Source: Glo-17 sp964637835 (GTDB taxonomy: Bacteria > Krumholzibacteriota > Krumholzibacteriia > LZORAL124-64-63). Taken from it: a stretch of DNA of 64,000 nucleotides. A program made the translations under genes and the position numbers. How positions within the stretch are numbered: position 1 is the stretch's first letter; the number at the start of each line of letters is the position of its first letter. Where the stretch lies: the NCBI GenBank assembly GCA_964637835.1, contig CAZWYF010000015.1, positions 1-64,000 on the forward strand. Direction: 5' to 3'. The notes beneath the pieces were generated by a model that was given only the letters and a program-made list of their open reading frames with translations, was not told the DNA's origin and made no database searches. Positions 7,672-16,730 of this stretch are shown one piece after another.

Positions 7672-10600
7672 ATGCTCCGGCGTCTCCGTCTTTTGCGGAT
7701 CGTCTTCGGACTCTTCATCCTCGCCGCTGCACTCTTCGCGATGTCGGACGACGCCATGGCCCAGGGAGCGCCCGGGACCATCAAGGGCATCGTCAAGGAT
7801 GGCGAGACCGGCGATCTGCTCGACTACGCCAACGTGATCATCAAGGGGACCACGCGCGGCACCATGTCGCTCGGTGGTGGCGCATATTATTTCCGCGGCC
7901 TGGAGCCGGGGACCTACACCATCCAGGTGCTCTACCTCGGTTACGAGCCCATCGAAAAGACGGTGAACCTGCAGCCGGGCCAGACCGTGGACCTCGACTT
8001 CACCCTCGAGGTGACCATCGTCGAGACCCTGCAGGCGTTCGACGTGGATGCCGCCCGCTACATGGTCGAGGTCAAGAACGTGACCACCGAGCGCGAGATC
8101 GGCTCGGAGAAGTTCGAACGCTACGCCATCGACACGGTGGAGGACGCGCTGGCGCGCGAGGCCGGCATCATCATGCGCGCCGGTCAGCTCTACGTGCGCG
8201 GTGGCCGCTCGGGCGAGGTCCAGACCCAGATCGACGGCGTCTCGGTGGACAACCCCATCGGCGGGCAGACCCTCTCGGTCTCCACGCTGGCCGTCGAGAG
8301 CGTCGAGGCCGTCACCGGCGGTCTGGACGCCGAGTATGGCAACGCCCTCTCCGGCGTGATCAACATCACCACCAAGACGGGCTCGCGGGAGAAGTTCGAG
8401 GGCGGCCTGCGCTTCCTGACCGACGACTTCGGCCGCCAGGACCGCACCTACACCAACTTCGACCGCTTCGAGTACGGCTTCGGTGGTCCGTCGCCCATCG
8501 AGAACCTGACCTACTACGTCTCCGGCGACGTCAGCTGGACCGACGGCGAGAACTACTCGGTGGCCAATCGGCCCGAGTTCGATCTCAACGTGGGCGATAC
8601 CAACCTGCTCAGCTTCCGGCGCCGCCAGAGCAACACCGTGCGCGGCTCGGCGAAGGTGGCCTACTTCTTCGACGACAGCGGTTCCAAGGAGCTCACCGCC
8701 GAGTACACCTACTCCGGCGGCTGGTATCAGAGCTACTCGCCGAACTGGAGCGTGGAGGGCTACGCCCAGCGGCTGGTCTACATGCCCCGCCTCGAGCGCG
8801 TGAACTCCGGCGTGAACCAGGATGCCTACTTCTACACCGGCCGCCAGGTCCCGGTGTACTACGGGCCCTGGTACGAGTCCATGCTGGCCGACTCGCGCCC
8901 GGCCATCGTGCTCGACAACCGCAACAGCAGCTTCATCCGCCAGACCATGCCCATCCTCGAGGTGCGCTCGGCGGCGGACAACCGCGTCTACACGGTGGCG
9001 GCGCAGCCGGTGTTCGACGGCTTCCGCTATCCGTACAGCGAGTTCTCCACCGTGGCCGAGGACTCCAGCTACGCGGCGTTCAACGCGGCCAACAACGATC
9101 TGGAGTCCTCCACCTTCAGCCAGAGCGCCAAGATGTACTGGAAGCATCGCCTGGACGAGACCACGTTCTACACCGTGGCCCTGGCGCTGGTGGCCTTCGA
9201 CACCAAGCAGGACGTCAACGGCCAGGATCCCTTCCAGTACAACCACGGCGGCGTCTGGTCGCCGGATCTGTTCTCCGGCCAGGTGAGCGTGTACCAGGCG
9301 GGGTCGGACTATTACACCGACCAGTTCAACCCCCTGTACATCACCACCAGCGACTACCCCTTCTGGTCCGAGCAGTACAGTCGCACCTACTCCGCGCGCT
9401 TCGACCTGACCAGTGCGCGCTGGGAGGGGCACCTGGTCAAGACGGGCCTGCAGCTGGTCTACAACGACCTCGAGCAGCTCGATCTGGTGTCGCCGGCCCG
9501 TGAGACGCGGAACCGCTTCACCGAGGACTGGAGCCTGGGCAGCAACCGCAACGAGTTCCACACCTACAATCCCGAGGCCTCGTGGTACCTGCAGGACCGC
9601 TGGGAATACGAGGGCATGGTGGTGAACTACGGTTTCCGCTGGGACATGTTCTCGCCGGGCTCGGCGGCGGAGATCCGCCTGCGGAACGAGGACGTCGACC
9701 GCAACGTGATCAAGTACAAGACGCAGTTCTCGCCGCGCCTGGGCTTCGCCTTCCCCATCACCGAGCGCGACGGCTTCAGCTTCCACTACGGCCGGTTCGT
9801 GCAGTTCCCCGGCCGGCAGTTCCTGTTCGCCAGCCAGGAACCGGTGGGCAACACCGGTACCCTGGGCAACCCGAACCTCGACTCCGAGACCACCATCAGC
9901 TACCAGGCGGCCATCCAGCACCAGTTCAACGACTTCCTGGCCGGCTCGTTCGCCATCTACTCCAAGGATATCTACGACCTGATCTCCGCCACGCAGGTCA
10001 CCGACACCGAGACCGGCAACACCCTGGCGCGCTACATCAACCGGGCGTACGCCTCGGCGCGCGGCGTGGAGCTCTCCCTGGAGAAGCGGCTGAGCAACAA
10101 CTGGCAGTTCGAGGTGGCCTACACCTTCGCCTACGCGGATGGCGTGGCCTCCAGCACCGAGTTCGGCGGCAATCCCGAGGGCCTGGAGTTCCTGCCCAGC
10201 CAGGAGCTGCCCCTGGACTGGGACCAGCGCCACACCGTCAGCGTGCAGCTCTTCCTCGAGCAGCCGGGCGCCTGGAACGGCGGCATCGACATCGTCTACG
10301 GATCGGGCTTCCCCTGGACTCCGTTCGACCGGTACGCCAAGCGCCAGGATCCGCTGCTGGAGAACAGCAAGCGACTGCCCTCGACCCTCGATGTCAACCT
10401 TCAGTTCCAGCGTCAGATCAACGTCTACGGCCAGCGGCTGACCCTCTACCTGCAGGGCTTCAACGTGCTCAACCAGGACCAGGTGATCAGCACCGGGCCG
10501 GGGATCTTCCCGGGCATGAACAACGCGACGAACGCGGGCCGGGCATACCTCAGCGAGACCGGCAAGTTCGGCGGCGCCTACCTGCAGGACGCCGATGGCG

Positions 10601-10689
10601 ACACGTTCGACGAGTTCATCCCGATCAAGGACCCGCGGGCCTTCGCGCAGCACCGCCTGTTCCGCATCGGGCTTGGCTGGAGGTTCTAG
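7672..10689 (+). CDS. TonB-dependent outer-membrane receptor with carboxypeptidase-regulatory-like domain
   Basis: A 1005-residue outer-membrane gated transporter, likely energised by ExbB/ExbD/TonB (encoded at 16731-19206). A signal peptide ends near AMAQ (about 26). Residues about 30-110 are a carboxypeptidase-regulatory-like beta-sandwich (GTIKGIVKDGETGDLLDYAN). A linker, TIVETLQAFDV, may carry the TonB box. The plug follows (VRGGRSGEVQTQIDGVSVDN, then LDAEYGNALSGVINITTK). A long barrel rich in Tyr/Trp/Asn ends in RIGLGWRF with the terminal Phe expected for BAM recognition. The ATG at 7672 follows AAAGGAGC; the frame stays open upstream into the previous gene but has no comparable start. 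It heads a unit with the next two genes. This layout resembles SusC/RagA-like or secretion-linked receptors; the ligand is unknown. Confidence 0.9.
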   Translation: MLRRLRLLRIVFGLFILAAALFAMSDDAMAQGAPGTIKGIVKDGETGDLLDYANVIIKGTTRGTMSLGGGAYYFRGLEPGTYTIQVLYLGYEPIEKTVNLQPGQTVDLDFTLEVTIVETLQAFDVDAARYMVEVKNVTTEREIGSEKFERYAIDTVEDALAREAGIIMRAGQLYVRGGRSGEVQTQIDGVSVDNPIGGQTLSVSTLAVESVEAVTGGLDAEYGNALSGVINITTKTGSREKFEGGLRFLTDDFGRQDRTYTNFDRFEYGFGGPSPIENLTYYVSGDVSWTDGENYSVANRPEFDLNVGDTNLLSFRRRQSNTVRGSAKVAYFFDDSGSKELTAEYTYSGGWYQSYSPNWSVEGYAQRLVYMPRLERVNSGVNQDAYFYTGRQVPVYYGPWYESMLADSRPAIVLDNRNSSFIRQTMPILEVRSAADNRVYTVAAQPVFDGFRYPYSEFSTVAEDSSYAAFNAANNDLESSTFSQSAKMYWKHRLDETTFYTVALALVAFDTKQDVNGQDPFQYNHGGVWSPDLFSGQVSVYQAGSDYYTDQFNPLYITTSDYPFWSEQYSRTYSARFDLTSARWEGHLVKTGLQLVYNDLEQLDLVSPARETRNRFTEDWSLGSNRNEFHTYNPEASWYLQDRWEYEGMVVNYGFRWDMFSPGSAAEIRLRNEDVDRNVIKYKTQFSPRLGFAFPITERDGFSFHYGRFVQFPGRQFLFASQEPVGNTGTLGNPNLDSETTISYQAAIQHQFNDFLAGSFAIYSKDIYDLISATQVTDTETGNTLARYINRAYASARGVELSLEKRLSNNWQFEVAYTFAYADGVASSTEFGGNPEGLEFLPSQELPLDWDQRHTVSVQLFLEQPGAWNGGIDIVYGSGFPWTPFDRYAKRQDPLLENSKRLPSTLDVNLQFQRQINVYGQRLTLYLQGFNVLNQDQVISTGPGIFPGMNNATNAGRAYLSETGKFGGAYLQDADGDTFDEFIPIKDPRAFAQHRLFRIGLGWRF

Positions 10690-10757
10690 CCTGGTCGACC
10701 CGGAGACCGAGGCTGGCAATGCTCGGCGCCGGATCCGCCGGCGCGGCAAGGAAAGGG

Positions 10758-13643
10758 ATGGAGATGACCCACAGCAGTAGCATGAGTCGAACCCTGCGGC
10801 GCGTCCGCGGACTCCTCCCGGTCCTGGCGGTGGCGCTGTCGCTGCTCGCCATGCCCGCGAGCGCGTGGGTGGACCTGGACGAGTATGGTGGCGGCGCTCC
10901 TCTCTACAATCCGCACGGGGCGTTCGTCCTGGACGGGTCCTACGTGATGAACGTGGGCGAGGTCCACATCAACATCACCAACTGGGGACTGATCGGCTCG
11001 CACTACTCCAACGCGACCACGTACTCGGACGCGCCGTCGGCCCAGTGGCCGGCCGGATCGGGCAACGAGTACCTGTGGGGCGCGGGCCTCTGGGTGGGCG
11101 GCGTGATCCTCGGCGAGCGTCTGGTCTCCACGGGCCAGTATGCCACCGAGATCCGCGCCCAGGACAATCCCGAGGACACCATCTACGAGGCCATCAGCGG
11201 CGTGCTGATCCGCCCGCCCGGCAACCCGGACGCCAGCGGCCGGCGCTTCCCCGAGCCCAATCCCAACGATGACGAGGACTTCGACGAAGACGGCGACCCG
11301 CGCATCGATGAGGAGATCCTCAACGGCTACGACGACGACGGCGACGGGCTGATCGACGAGGACTTCGGCCAGATCGGCAATCAGATGATGGTCACCACCC
11401 TGTACGACAACACGCGGCTGGCCTCGGAGGCGTTCCCCGACCACACCCCGCTGAACATCGAGATCGTGCAGGAGAGCTTCGCCTGGGAGAACGACCAGGT
11501 GGACGACTTCGTCGGCTTCCAGTACACCATCACCAACATCGGCGTCACCGACATCAGCAACGTCTACATCGGCTTCTTCGCCGACGCGGACATCGGCCCG
11601 CGCGGCGCCGGCGGCACCGCCAGCGACGACATGGCCGGCTCCTTCAGCGGCGCCGTCCGGGCCTCCGATGGCAGCTGGGTGCCGGTGGAGGTCGGGTTCA
11701 TGTGGGACGCCGCGGAGGACAACCGCCTCGACGGCTACTTCGGCATCGCGTTCCTCAATCACCAGACCGACCCCACGGGGCGCACGGCGCCCCAGACCGT
11801 TGGCCTGCGCACCTTCCAGCGCTTCAGCGGTCAGGCGCCCTTCGATCAGGGCGGCGATCCCACCAACGATGCCGAGCGATACGAGCTGATGAGTTCCGAT
11901 GAACGGGATTCGGATGTCCAGCCGGGCAAGCAGGAGGATTTCCGCTTCATGATCTCCGCCGGCCCCTTCGAGGTGGTCGAGCCCGACGCCCAGCTGGAGT
12001 TCCAGGTGGCCATGGTGGTGGGGCCGGGCCTCGATGGAATGCTGCGCAACTGTGCGGAGGCCATGCTGACGTGGTACGGCAACTGGTTCGACGTGCTTCC
12101 GGACTTCCCCGCCGACGAGGACCCATCGTTGACCATCGTCACCGGTGAGAACGGACGCGAGACCATGGTCTGTCGCGAGGACTTCGCCGATCCGGAGGAC
12201 TTCAACCAGATCTACCCCGACTTCGGCGACCAGACCTGCCTCAGCCAGGAATGGCTGCTGCAGAACGCCCAGCCCATCCAGCCCACCGACATCTTCATCT
12301 ATAATCGCAAGCACTGCGCCATGGTCAACTTCGACAACTGCTTCGAGTGCTTCCGGCAGAAGCCTCACGAGCCCAACGAGTTGCCGGAGCAGGCCCGGTG
12401 CGACGAGGATGATTTCGAGCAGTACTGGAACTGCAACCAGGACATCCCGGCGTTCCAGAAGCCGGGCTGCACCGGCGTGGGCGGCAACGAGACCCAGGTC
12501 AACTGGCTGGTGGGCATGGCCCCGCCGCCGCCCGGCATGCGCGTCTGGCCCACGGACAACCGCGTGCACGTGTTCTGGGACAACGAGAGCGAGACCACCC
12601 TCGACGTCCGCCTGAACACCATCGATTTCGAGTCCTATCGCATCTGGCGCGCGGACAACTGGACGCGCCCGTTCGGCTCCTCGCTGGACAACGGTCCGGG
12701 CTCGAACCTCTGGCAGCTGGTCGCCGAGTACGACGTCATCGATTCCTTCGTGGTCGACTACGTGATCGGTCCCGAGGACACGGTGCGCGATACCCTGGCG
12801 CTCGGTCCGAATACCGGCCTCGAGCCCATCCGTTACCGCCCGCGCGTGCTGGACGATCCGCAGTTCGCCGGCCTGGCCGACTCGATGCAGTCGGCGGTCG
12901 CTCGCGATCCCGACGGCCGTTACGACGACCGGCCGGCCCTGTTCGATCGCTTCGGCGACCCCATCGACGTCATGGTGCCGGTCCTGCAGTGGCAGGAGTA
13001 CCCGGACGTGCTGGACACGTTCTGGGCCGTCACCCCGCGCGAGCAGGTGGAGGAGATCGATCCGGACACCGGCGCGCCGGTGATCACGGTGGTGGGCAAG
13101 GATCCCATCGAGTACTACGAGTACGTCGATGACGCCGTCCAGAACGGCTACATCTACTTCTACTCGGTGACGGCCACCGATCACGAACTGCAGCTGATGC
13201 CCGATGGCAGCTTCCGCATCGTGGGCGAGGGACTCTCCGGCGATCCGTCCAGCAGCTTCGAGAACTCCACGCCGGCCACCGCGGCCCAGACCGCTGCCGA
13301 CCGCGAGGCCGACGGCGCCAACATCTTCGCCTATCCGAACCCGGCCACCCGCGAGGCGCTGTCCGAGTTCCAGCAGCTGTTCCCCAGCGGGGACGATCCC
13401 ACGGGCGTGCGCGTGGCCTTCGCCAACCTGCCCCGCGCACGCAACACCATCAAGATCTACACGCTCAGCGGCGACCTCGTGGAGACCATCGAGCACGACG
13501 GCACGCAGGGCTACGGTGAGGCTTCCTGGAACCTCATCAGTCGCAACGGCCAGGAAGTGGTCAGCGGCATCTACATGTACGTGGTCCAGTCGGACGACGA
13601 CCGGTTCGATGATTTCATCGGCAAGTTCGTGGTGGTGAGGTAA
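10758..13643 (+). CDS. large exported Asp-rich and Cys-rich protein with type IX secretion-like C-terminal tail
   Basis: The product has 961 residues with a signal peptide ending near MPASA (about 36). Residues about 170-205 are an acidic calcium-binding-like stretch (PNDDEDFDEDGDPRIDEE, then GYDDDGDGLIDEDFG), similar to dockerin or thrombospondin-3 loops. Residues about 430-580 contain about ten cysteines (NFDNCFECFRQK and others), suggesting disulfides. A fibronectin III-like segment begins near MRVWPTDNRVHVFWDN. The C-terminal about 105 residues (FAYPNPATRE ... IKIYTLSGDLV ... SGIYMYVV ... KFVVVR) match the pattern of type IX sorting (Por-secretion-tail/FlgD-like Ig) domains. The ATG at 10758 follows AAGGAAAGG; ATG 10764 is an alternative. 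A PorV-like barrel follows immediately, consistent with surface delivery. Function is unknown. Confidence 0.75.
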   Translation: MEMTHSSSMSRTLRRVRGLLPVLAVALSLLAMPASAWVDLDEYGGGAPLYNPHGAFVLDGSYVMNVGEVHINITNWGLIGSHYSNATTYSDAPSAQWPAGSGNEYLWGAGLWVGGVILGERLVSTGQYATEIRAQDNPEDTIYEAISGVLIRPPGNPDASGRRFPEPNPNDDEDFDEDGDPRIDEEILNGYDDDGDGLIDEDFGQIGNQMMVTTLYDNTRLASEAFPDHTPLNIEIVQESFAWENDQVDDFVGFQYTITNIGVTDISNVYIGFFADADIGPRGAGGTASDDMAGSFSGAVRASDGSWVPVEVGFMWDAAEDNRLDGYFGIAFLNHQTDPTGRTAPQTVGLRTFQRFSGQAPFDQGGDPTNDAERYELMSSDERDSDVQPGKQEDFRFMISAGPFEVVEPDAQLEFQVAMVVGPGLDGMLRNCAEAMLTWYGNWFDVLPDFPADEDPSLTIVTGENGRETMVCREDFADPEDFNQIYPDFGDQTCLSQEWLLQNAQPIQPTDIFIYNRKHCAMVNFDNCFECFRQKPHEPNELPEQARCDEDDFEQYWNCNQDIPAFQKPGCTGVGGNETQVNWLVGMAPPPPGMRVWPTDNRVHVFWDNESETTLDVRLNTIDFESYRIWRADNWTRPFGSSLDNGPGSNLWQLVAEYDVIDSFVVDYVIGPEDTVRDTLALGPNTGLEPIRYRPRVLDDPQFAGLADSMQSAVARDPDGRYDDRPALFDRFGDPIDVMVPVLQWQEYPDVLDTFWAVTPREQVEEIDPDTGAPVITVVGKDPIEYYEYVDDAVQNGYIYFYSVTATDHELQLMPDGSFRIVGEGLSGDPSSSFENSTPATAAQTAADREADGANIFAYPNPATREALSEFQQLFPSGDDPTGVRVAFANLPRARNTIKIYTLSGDLVETIEHDGTQGYGEASWNLISRNGQEVVSGIYMYVVQSDDDRFDDFIGKFVVVR

Positions 13644-13701
13644 TCCCGCTGCGACGGATCAGGCAAGCACGTTCCGTCTCGCGACGGACCTGGAGGAAAC
13701 C

Positions 13702-14634
13702 ATGAAGCGCATTGCCCTGTTGCTGGCCACCCTGATGATGCTCTCCGGGGCCGCCTTCGGCGAACAGTTCGCCAAGGTCGGCACCTTCGGGGCGCAGTTC
13801 CTCAAGATCGGGGTCAGCGCGCGTGCCACCGGGATGGGGTCGGCCTTCACCGGCGTGGCCGATGACGCGAACAGCGTCTTCTGGAACCCCGGTGGCCTGG
13901 TGAACGTGGTGACCAACGAGGTGGACATCAACCACGTCGAGTGGCCCGCGGACATCAACATCACCAGCATCGTCCTGGCCACCAATCCGCGGTCCATCCC
14001 CGGCACCATCGCGCTGTCGGCACGGTCGGTCTGGCTCGATCCCATGCTGGTGCGGACCGGCTACGAGCCCAACGGCAATGGCCAGCACTTCGATGCCGGG
14101 GCGTCCACGTTCGGCTTCAGCTACGCACGGTTCTGGACCGACAAGTTCTCGGCCGGCTTCACCCTCAACTACGTGCACGAGGGGCTGGCCGAGTCCTCGG
14201 TCAACACCGTCGGCTTCGACTTCGGCATCATGTACCGCATCGGTGTCCAGGGGCTGAAGCTGGGCATGGTGATCCAGAACCTGGGCGGCAAGATGACCTT
14301 CGACGAGACCGAGTCGAAGATGCCCACCACGTTCAAGGTGGGGGCGAGCTTCGTGCCCATCCACACGGATCATCACAAGCTCCTGTTCGCCACCGAGTTC
14401 TCGCATCCCAGCGACAACAAGGAACGGGCGAACGTCGGTGCGGAGTACACCCTGAACAAGACGTTCCACGGCCGGCTCGGCTACCACATCAACTACGACA
14501 CCGATGGCCTGGCCCTCGGCTTCGGCGCCGCGCTGCGGACCGGCGAGGAGACCAAGCTCCAGCTGGATTACAGCGCCGTGGACATGGGGCCGCTGCAGTA
14601 CGTGCACCGCCTGACATTGACGGTGGTCTACTAG
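13702..14634 (+). CDS. PorV/PorQ-family outer-membrane barrel protein
   Basis: The product has 310 residues. The signal peptide MKRIALLLATLMMLSGAAFG is followed by FLKIGVSARATGMGSAFTG and VFWNPGGLVNV, the PorV/PorQ (UPF0164) signature in a FadL-like barrel. Alternating strands run to a C-terminal LTLTVVY with a terminal aromatic. In Bacteroidetes, PorV shuttles type IX cargo from the translocon to the surface attachment complex, and PorQ is related. The immediately preceding gene encodes a protein with a sorting-like tail, so a cargo-shuttle relation is plausible but inferred. The start is supported by GGAGG upstream. The gene ends the operon; a strong terminator follows at 14702. Confidence 0.85.
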   Translation: MKRIALLLATLMMLSGAAFGEQFAKVGTFGAQFLKIGVSARATGMGSAFTGVADDANSVFWNPGGLVNVVTNEVDINHVEWPADINITSIVLATNPRSIPGTIALSARSVWLDPMLVRTGYEPNGNGQHFDAGASTFGFSYARFWTDKFSAGFTLNYVHEGLAESSVNTVGFDFGIMYRIGVQGLKLGMVIQNLGGKMTFDETESKMPTTFKVGASFVPIHTDHHKLLFATEFSHPSDNKERANVGAEYTLNKTFHGRLGYHINYDTDGLALGFGAALRTGEETKLQLDYSAVDMGPLQYVHRLTLTVVY

Positions 14635-14701
14635 CGACGGCGCCGCGGGGCCGGGACCCTGATCCCCCGGCCGAGCGGAACCTTCTCCAGGTCGCGCCGC
14701 C

Positions 14702-14738
14702 ACCGGCCCCGCCAGTTCGCTGGCGGGGCCGGTCTTTT
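14702..14738 (+). terminator. intrinsic terminator after the receptor/PorV operon
   Basis: A perfect 14-bp GC-rich stem (14702-14715 with 14720-14733) is closed by a TTCG tetraloop and followed by CTTTT. This is the best intrinsic terminator in the window. Confidence 0.9.
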
Positions 14739-14761
14739 CCCCGCCGCTCCGTTTCCGTATC

Positions 14762-14790
14762 TTGAGGTCACGCCCGGCACCGCGTACGGC
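14762..14790 (+). promoter_or_regulatory. weak candidate promoter for the first GWxTD gene
   Basis: TTGAGG (14762-14767), a 17-base spacer and TACGGC (14785-14790) lie just after the terminator. The -10 match is poor, so this is tentative. A promoter is needed somewhere between 14738 and 14830 because the terminator isolates the gene. Confidence 0.25.
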
Positions 14791-14829
14791 GCCGGCCGGG
14801 TCGCCGAACCCCCAGCCCAGGGAGGCATC

Positions 14830-16476
14830 ATGCAGAGGCCCTCGCTCTCGTCGCCCGTGCCCACGTGTGGGCTCGCATGGTCGGTGGCGGCCGCGCTGTT
14901 CGCGGTGCTCCTGCTGGCCGGCCCGGCTGCCGCCGGCTGGCTACGTCCGGTCACGGGGGAGGGGAATTTCCGGTTCGTGTGCGACGCGGTGACCCTGCCC
15001 GGCGGTGCCGGTGGCCAGGACGTGGTGGTGATGGTCGCGGTGGAACACCGGGAGATCACCTTCGAGGACGACGCCGGCCGGCCGCGGGCGCGCGTGCGCG
15101 TGCAGGCCCGCCTGGTGGCGCCCGACGGCCGCGAGGCCGCCCTGGAGACCACCGTGCGGCTGGACGCTGCGGATGCCGGGGACGCGTCCTCGCCCACGTT
15201 GCGGCAGGAGTTCCCGGTGGTGCTGCGCGGCGTCCCCTTCGACAGCGGCACGCTCACCGTGACCCTCGACGACCTCAACCGCCGGCGGCCCGGCTTCGCC
15301 AACCTCGGTTCCGATCGCAAGGCCCGGTCCACGGCCCGGGCCGAGTGGTATGCGCCGCCCGCCCGTGCGCCCCGCGGCCTCTCGGTGGGAGACGCCGTCT
15401 TCCTCGCCCACGCGCCCATCCGCACGTGGGAGCGCACCGGCCGGCCGGTGGCGCCGGGAGCGGGAATCGGCCCCTGGGACCATGTCCATCCGGTGCGCCG
15501 GTACGGTCTCGAGGTCCCGGCGCTGCAGCTGTACTTCATGGTGGAACCGCCGGTGCTGGTGGAGGACCGGGCACGTGCCGCGGCCCGGCCGCTGCGGCTG
15601 GAGATCGCCAGCGACCACCTGGACTTCGCCCTGCTGGACACCTTCTCCCTCGCGCCCGGCGAGCAGCGGGCCCTGACGGCCGGACATCCCGTGGCGGTCT
15701 ACTGGGAGATGGACGCCGGTGGCCTGCCGCCCGGTGCGTTCCGGCTCGGCATCGCGCCGCTGGACTCGGTCGGCCGTGGCCTGCTCACGGGCTTCGACAT
15801 GGTCTGGAGCCTGCAGCAGCTGGCCCGTCCGCTGGATCGGCTCCTCGGCGAGGGCCGCACGGTGCTGCTCGGCGAGCAGCTCGACCGCTTCGAGGCCGCG
15901 CCCCGCGTGGAGAAGGAATTGATCCTCGAGGAGTTCTGGGCGGCGCAGGATCCGACGCCGGAGGACCCGTACAACGAGGTCGAGGCCGAGTTCCAGCGCC
16001 GGATGTCCTACGTCGAGACCTATCTCGGCGGCCTGACCGCCGAAGGCCCGGCCGACCCTCGAGGCAAGATCTACCTGCTGCTCGGCGAGCCGGACGGGAT
16101 CCGCGAGGAGCCGGTGCCGCTGAACCGGAACGCCCTGGAGGACGCGCGGATCATGGTCTACCAGCGTTATGCCCCCGAGCGGGTGGGAGAGATGGTCCGC
16201 GGCGGTGCCCTCGACAGTCCGCAGGACCTCACCGGCGAGTTCAGCGGCGCCATCCCCATGCCCTACTCCTACCTCGCCGACAAGGACATCCGGGCGAACA
16301 AGACCGCGGCCGGCACCCGCACGTTCCAGCTCTGGCGCTACGACGACGCTGGCGACCAGCTCTTCCTGAACTCCTATTCGGGCCAGGGCGGGGGCCTGCG
16401 GTTCCTGTTCGTCGACAAGACCGGCGACGGACGTTACGTGCTCGATTCCGACAACACGCGGCTGGAAGGCAGCTGA
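14830..16476 (+). CDS. exported GWxTD-domain protein (variant motif)
   Basis: The product has 548 residues with an N-terminal hydrophobic signal segment (AALFAVLLLAGPAAAG, about 19-36). The N-terminal two thirds look like beta-sandwich modules. The C-terminal about 190 residues match the GWxTD domain pattern: EEFWAAQDPTPEDPYNEVEA, RRMSYVETYL, then GKIYLLLGEPDGIREE, and a final WRYDD...LRFLFVDKTGDGRYVL. The name-giving Gly-Trp-x-Thr-Asp is replaced by GPADPRG, which is unusual. GWxTD proteins are widespread in Gemmatimonadota, Acidobacteriota and FCB relatives, and their function is unknown. The ATG at 14830 follows GGGAGG. It is transcribed alone between a terminator and the exbB promoter. 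A second family member lies at 21592. Confidence 0.8.
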   Translation: MQRPSLSSPVPTCGLAWSVAAALFAVLLLAGPAAAGWLRPVTGEGNFRFVCDAVTLPGGAGGQDVVVMVAVEHREITFEDDAGRPRARVRVQARLVAPDGREAALETTVRLDAADAGDASSPTLRQEFPVVLRGVPFDSGTLTVTLDDLNRRRPGFANLGSDRKARSTARAEWYAPPARAPRGLSVGDAVFLAHAPIRTWERTGRPVAPGAGIGPWDHVHPVRRYGLEVPALQLYFMVEPPVLVEDRARAAARPLRLEIASDHLDFALLDTFSLAPGEQRALTAGHPVAVYWEMDAGGLPPGAFRLGIAPLDSVGRGLLTGFDMVWSLQQLARPLDRLLGEGRTVLLGEQLDRFEAAPRVEKELILEEFWAAQDPTPEDPYNEVEAEFQRRMSYVETYLGGLTAEGPADPRGKIYLLLGEPDGIREEPVPLNRNALEDARIMVYQRYAPERVGEMVRGGALDSPQDLTGEFSGAIPMPYSYLADKDIRANKTAAGTRTFQLWRYDDAGDQLFLNSYSGQGGGLRFLFVDKTGDGRYVLDSDNTRLEGS

Positions 16477-16546
16477 GCCGGAATCCCGCCCCGATGCGTG
16501 GTTTCGGCGCGGCAAACGCGAAGAATGGTTTGACTTGGGTGGTCGG

Positions 16547-16576
16547 TTGACACTAATTAACTGACGTCGATATACT
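16547..16576 (+). promoter_or_regulatory. strong sigma70-type promoter of exbB-exbD-exbD-tonB
   Basis: TTGACA (16547-16552), an 18-base spacer and TATACT (16571-16576) stand in an unusually AT-rich patch. The predicted start is near 16583, leaving a leader of about 150 GC-rich bases before exbB. Confidence 0.75.
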
Positions 16577-16730
16577 GCCGAAATTCGGCGGTCGAGAGGG
16601 TTCCCTGGGCGCGCTCGAGCCCGGTCGCGGGGCCCGCTCACGGCGGAGGAGAGGCCCGGAGCCCCACCTGCGGCCCGCCCTCCGAGCGACCAACCCGTCC
16701 GGGTCCCACATGGAAAGGGAGACTTTGGCA

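Noticed and set aside
10686..13496. A 936-codon antisense frame opposite the tailed exported protein, and similar frames opposite the TonB receptor and the EF-G-like gene
   Set aside because: No start signal or domain. The sense frames encode clear families with signal peptides or GTPase motifs.
16530..16559. Second, overlapping promoter for exbB (TTGACT, 18-base spacer, TAATTA)
   Set aside because: The -10 box matches only two of six consensus bases. The downstream TTGACA/TATACT pair is far better.
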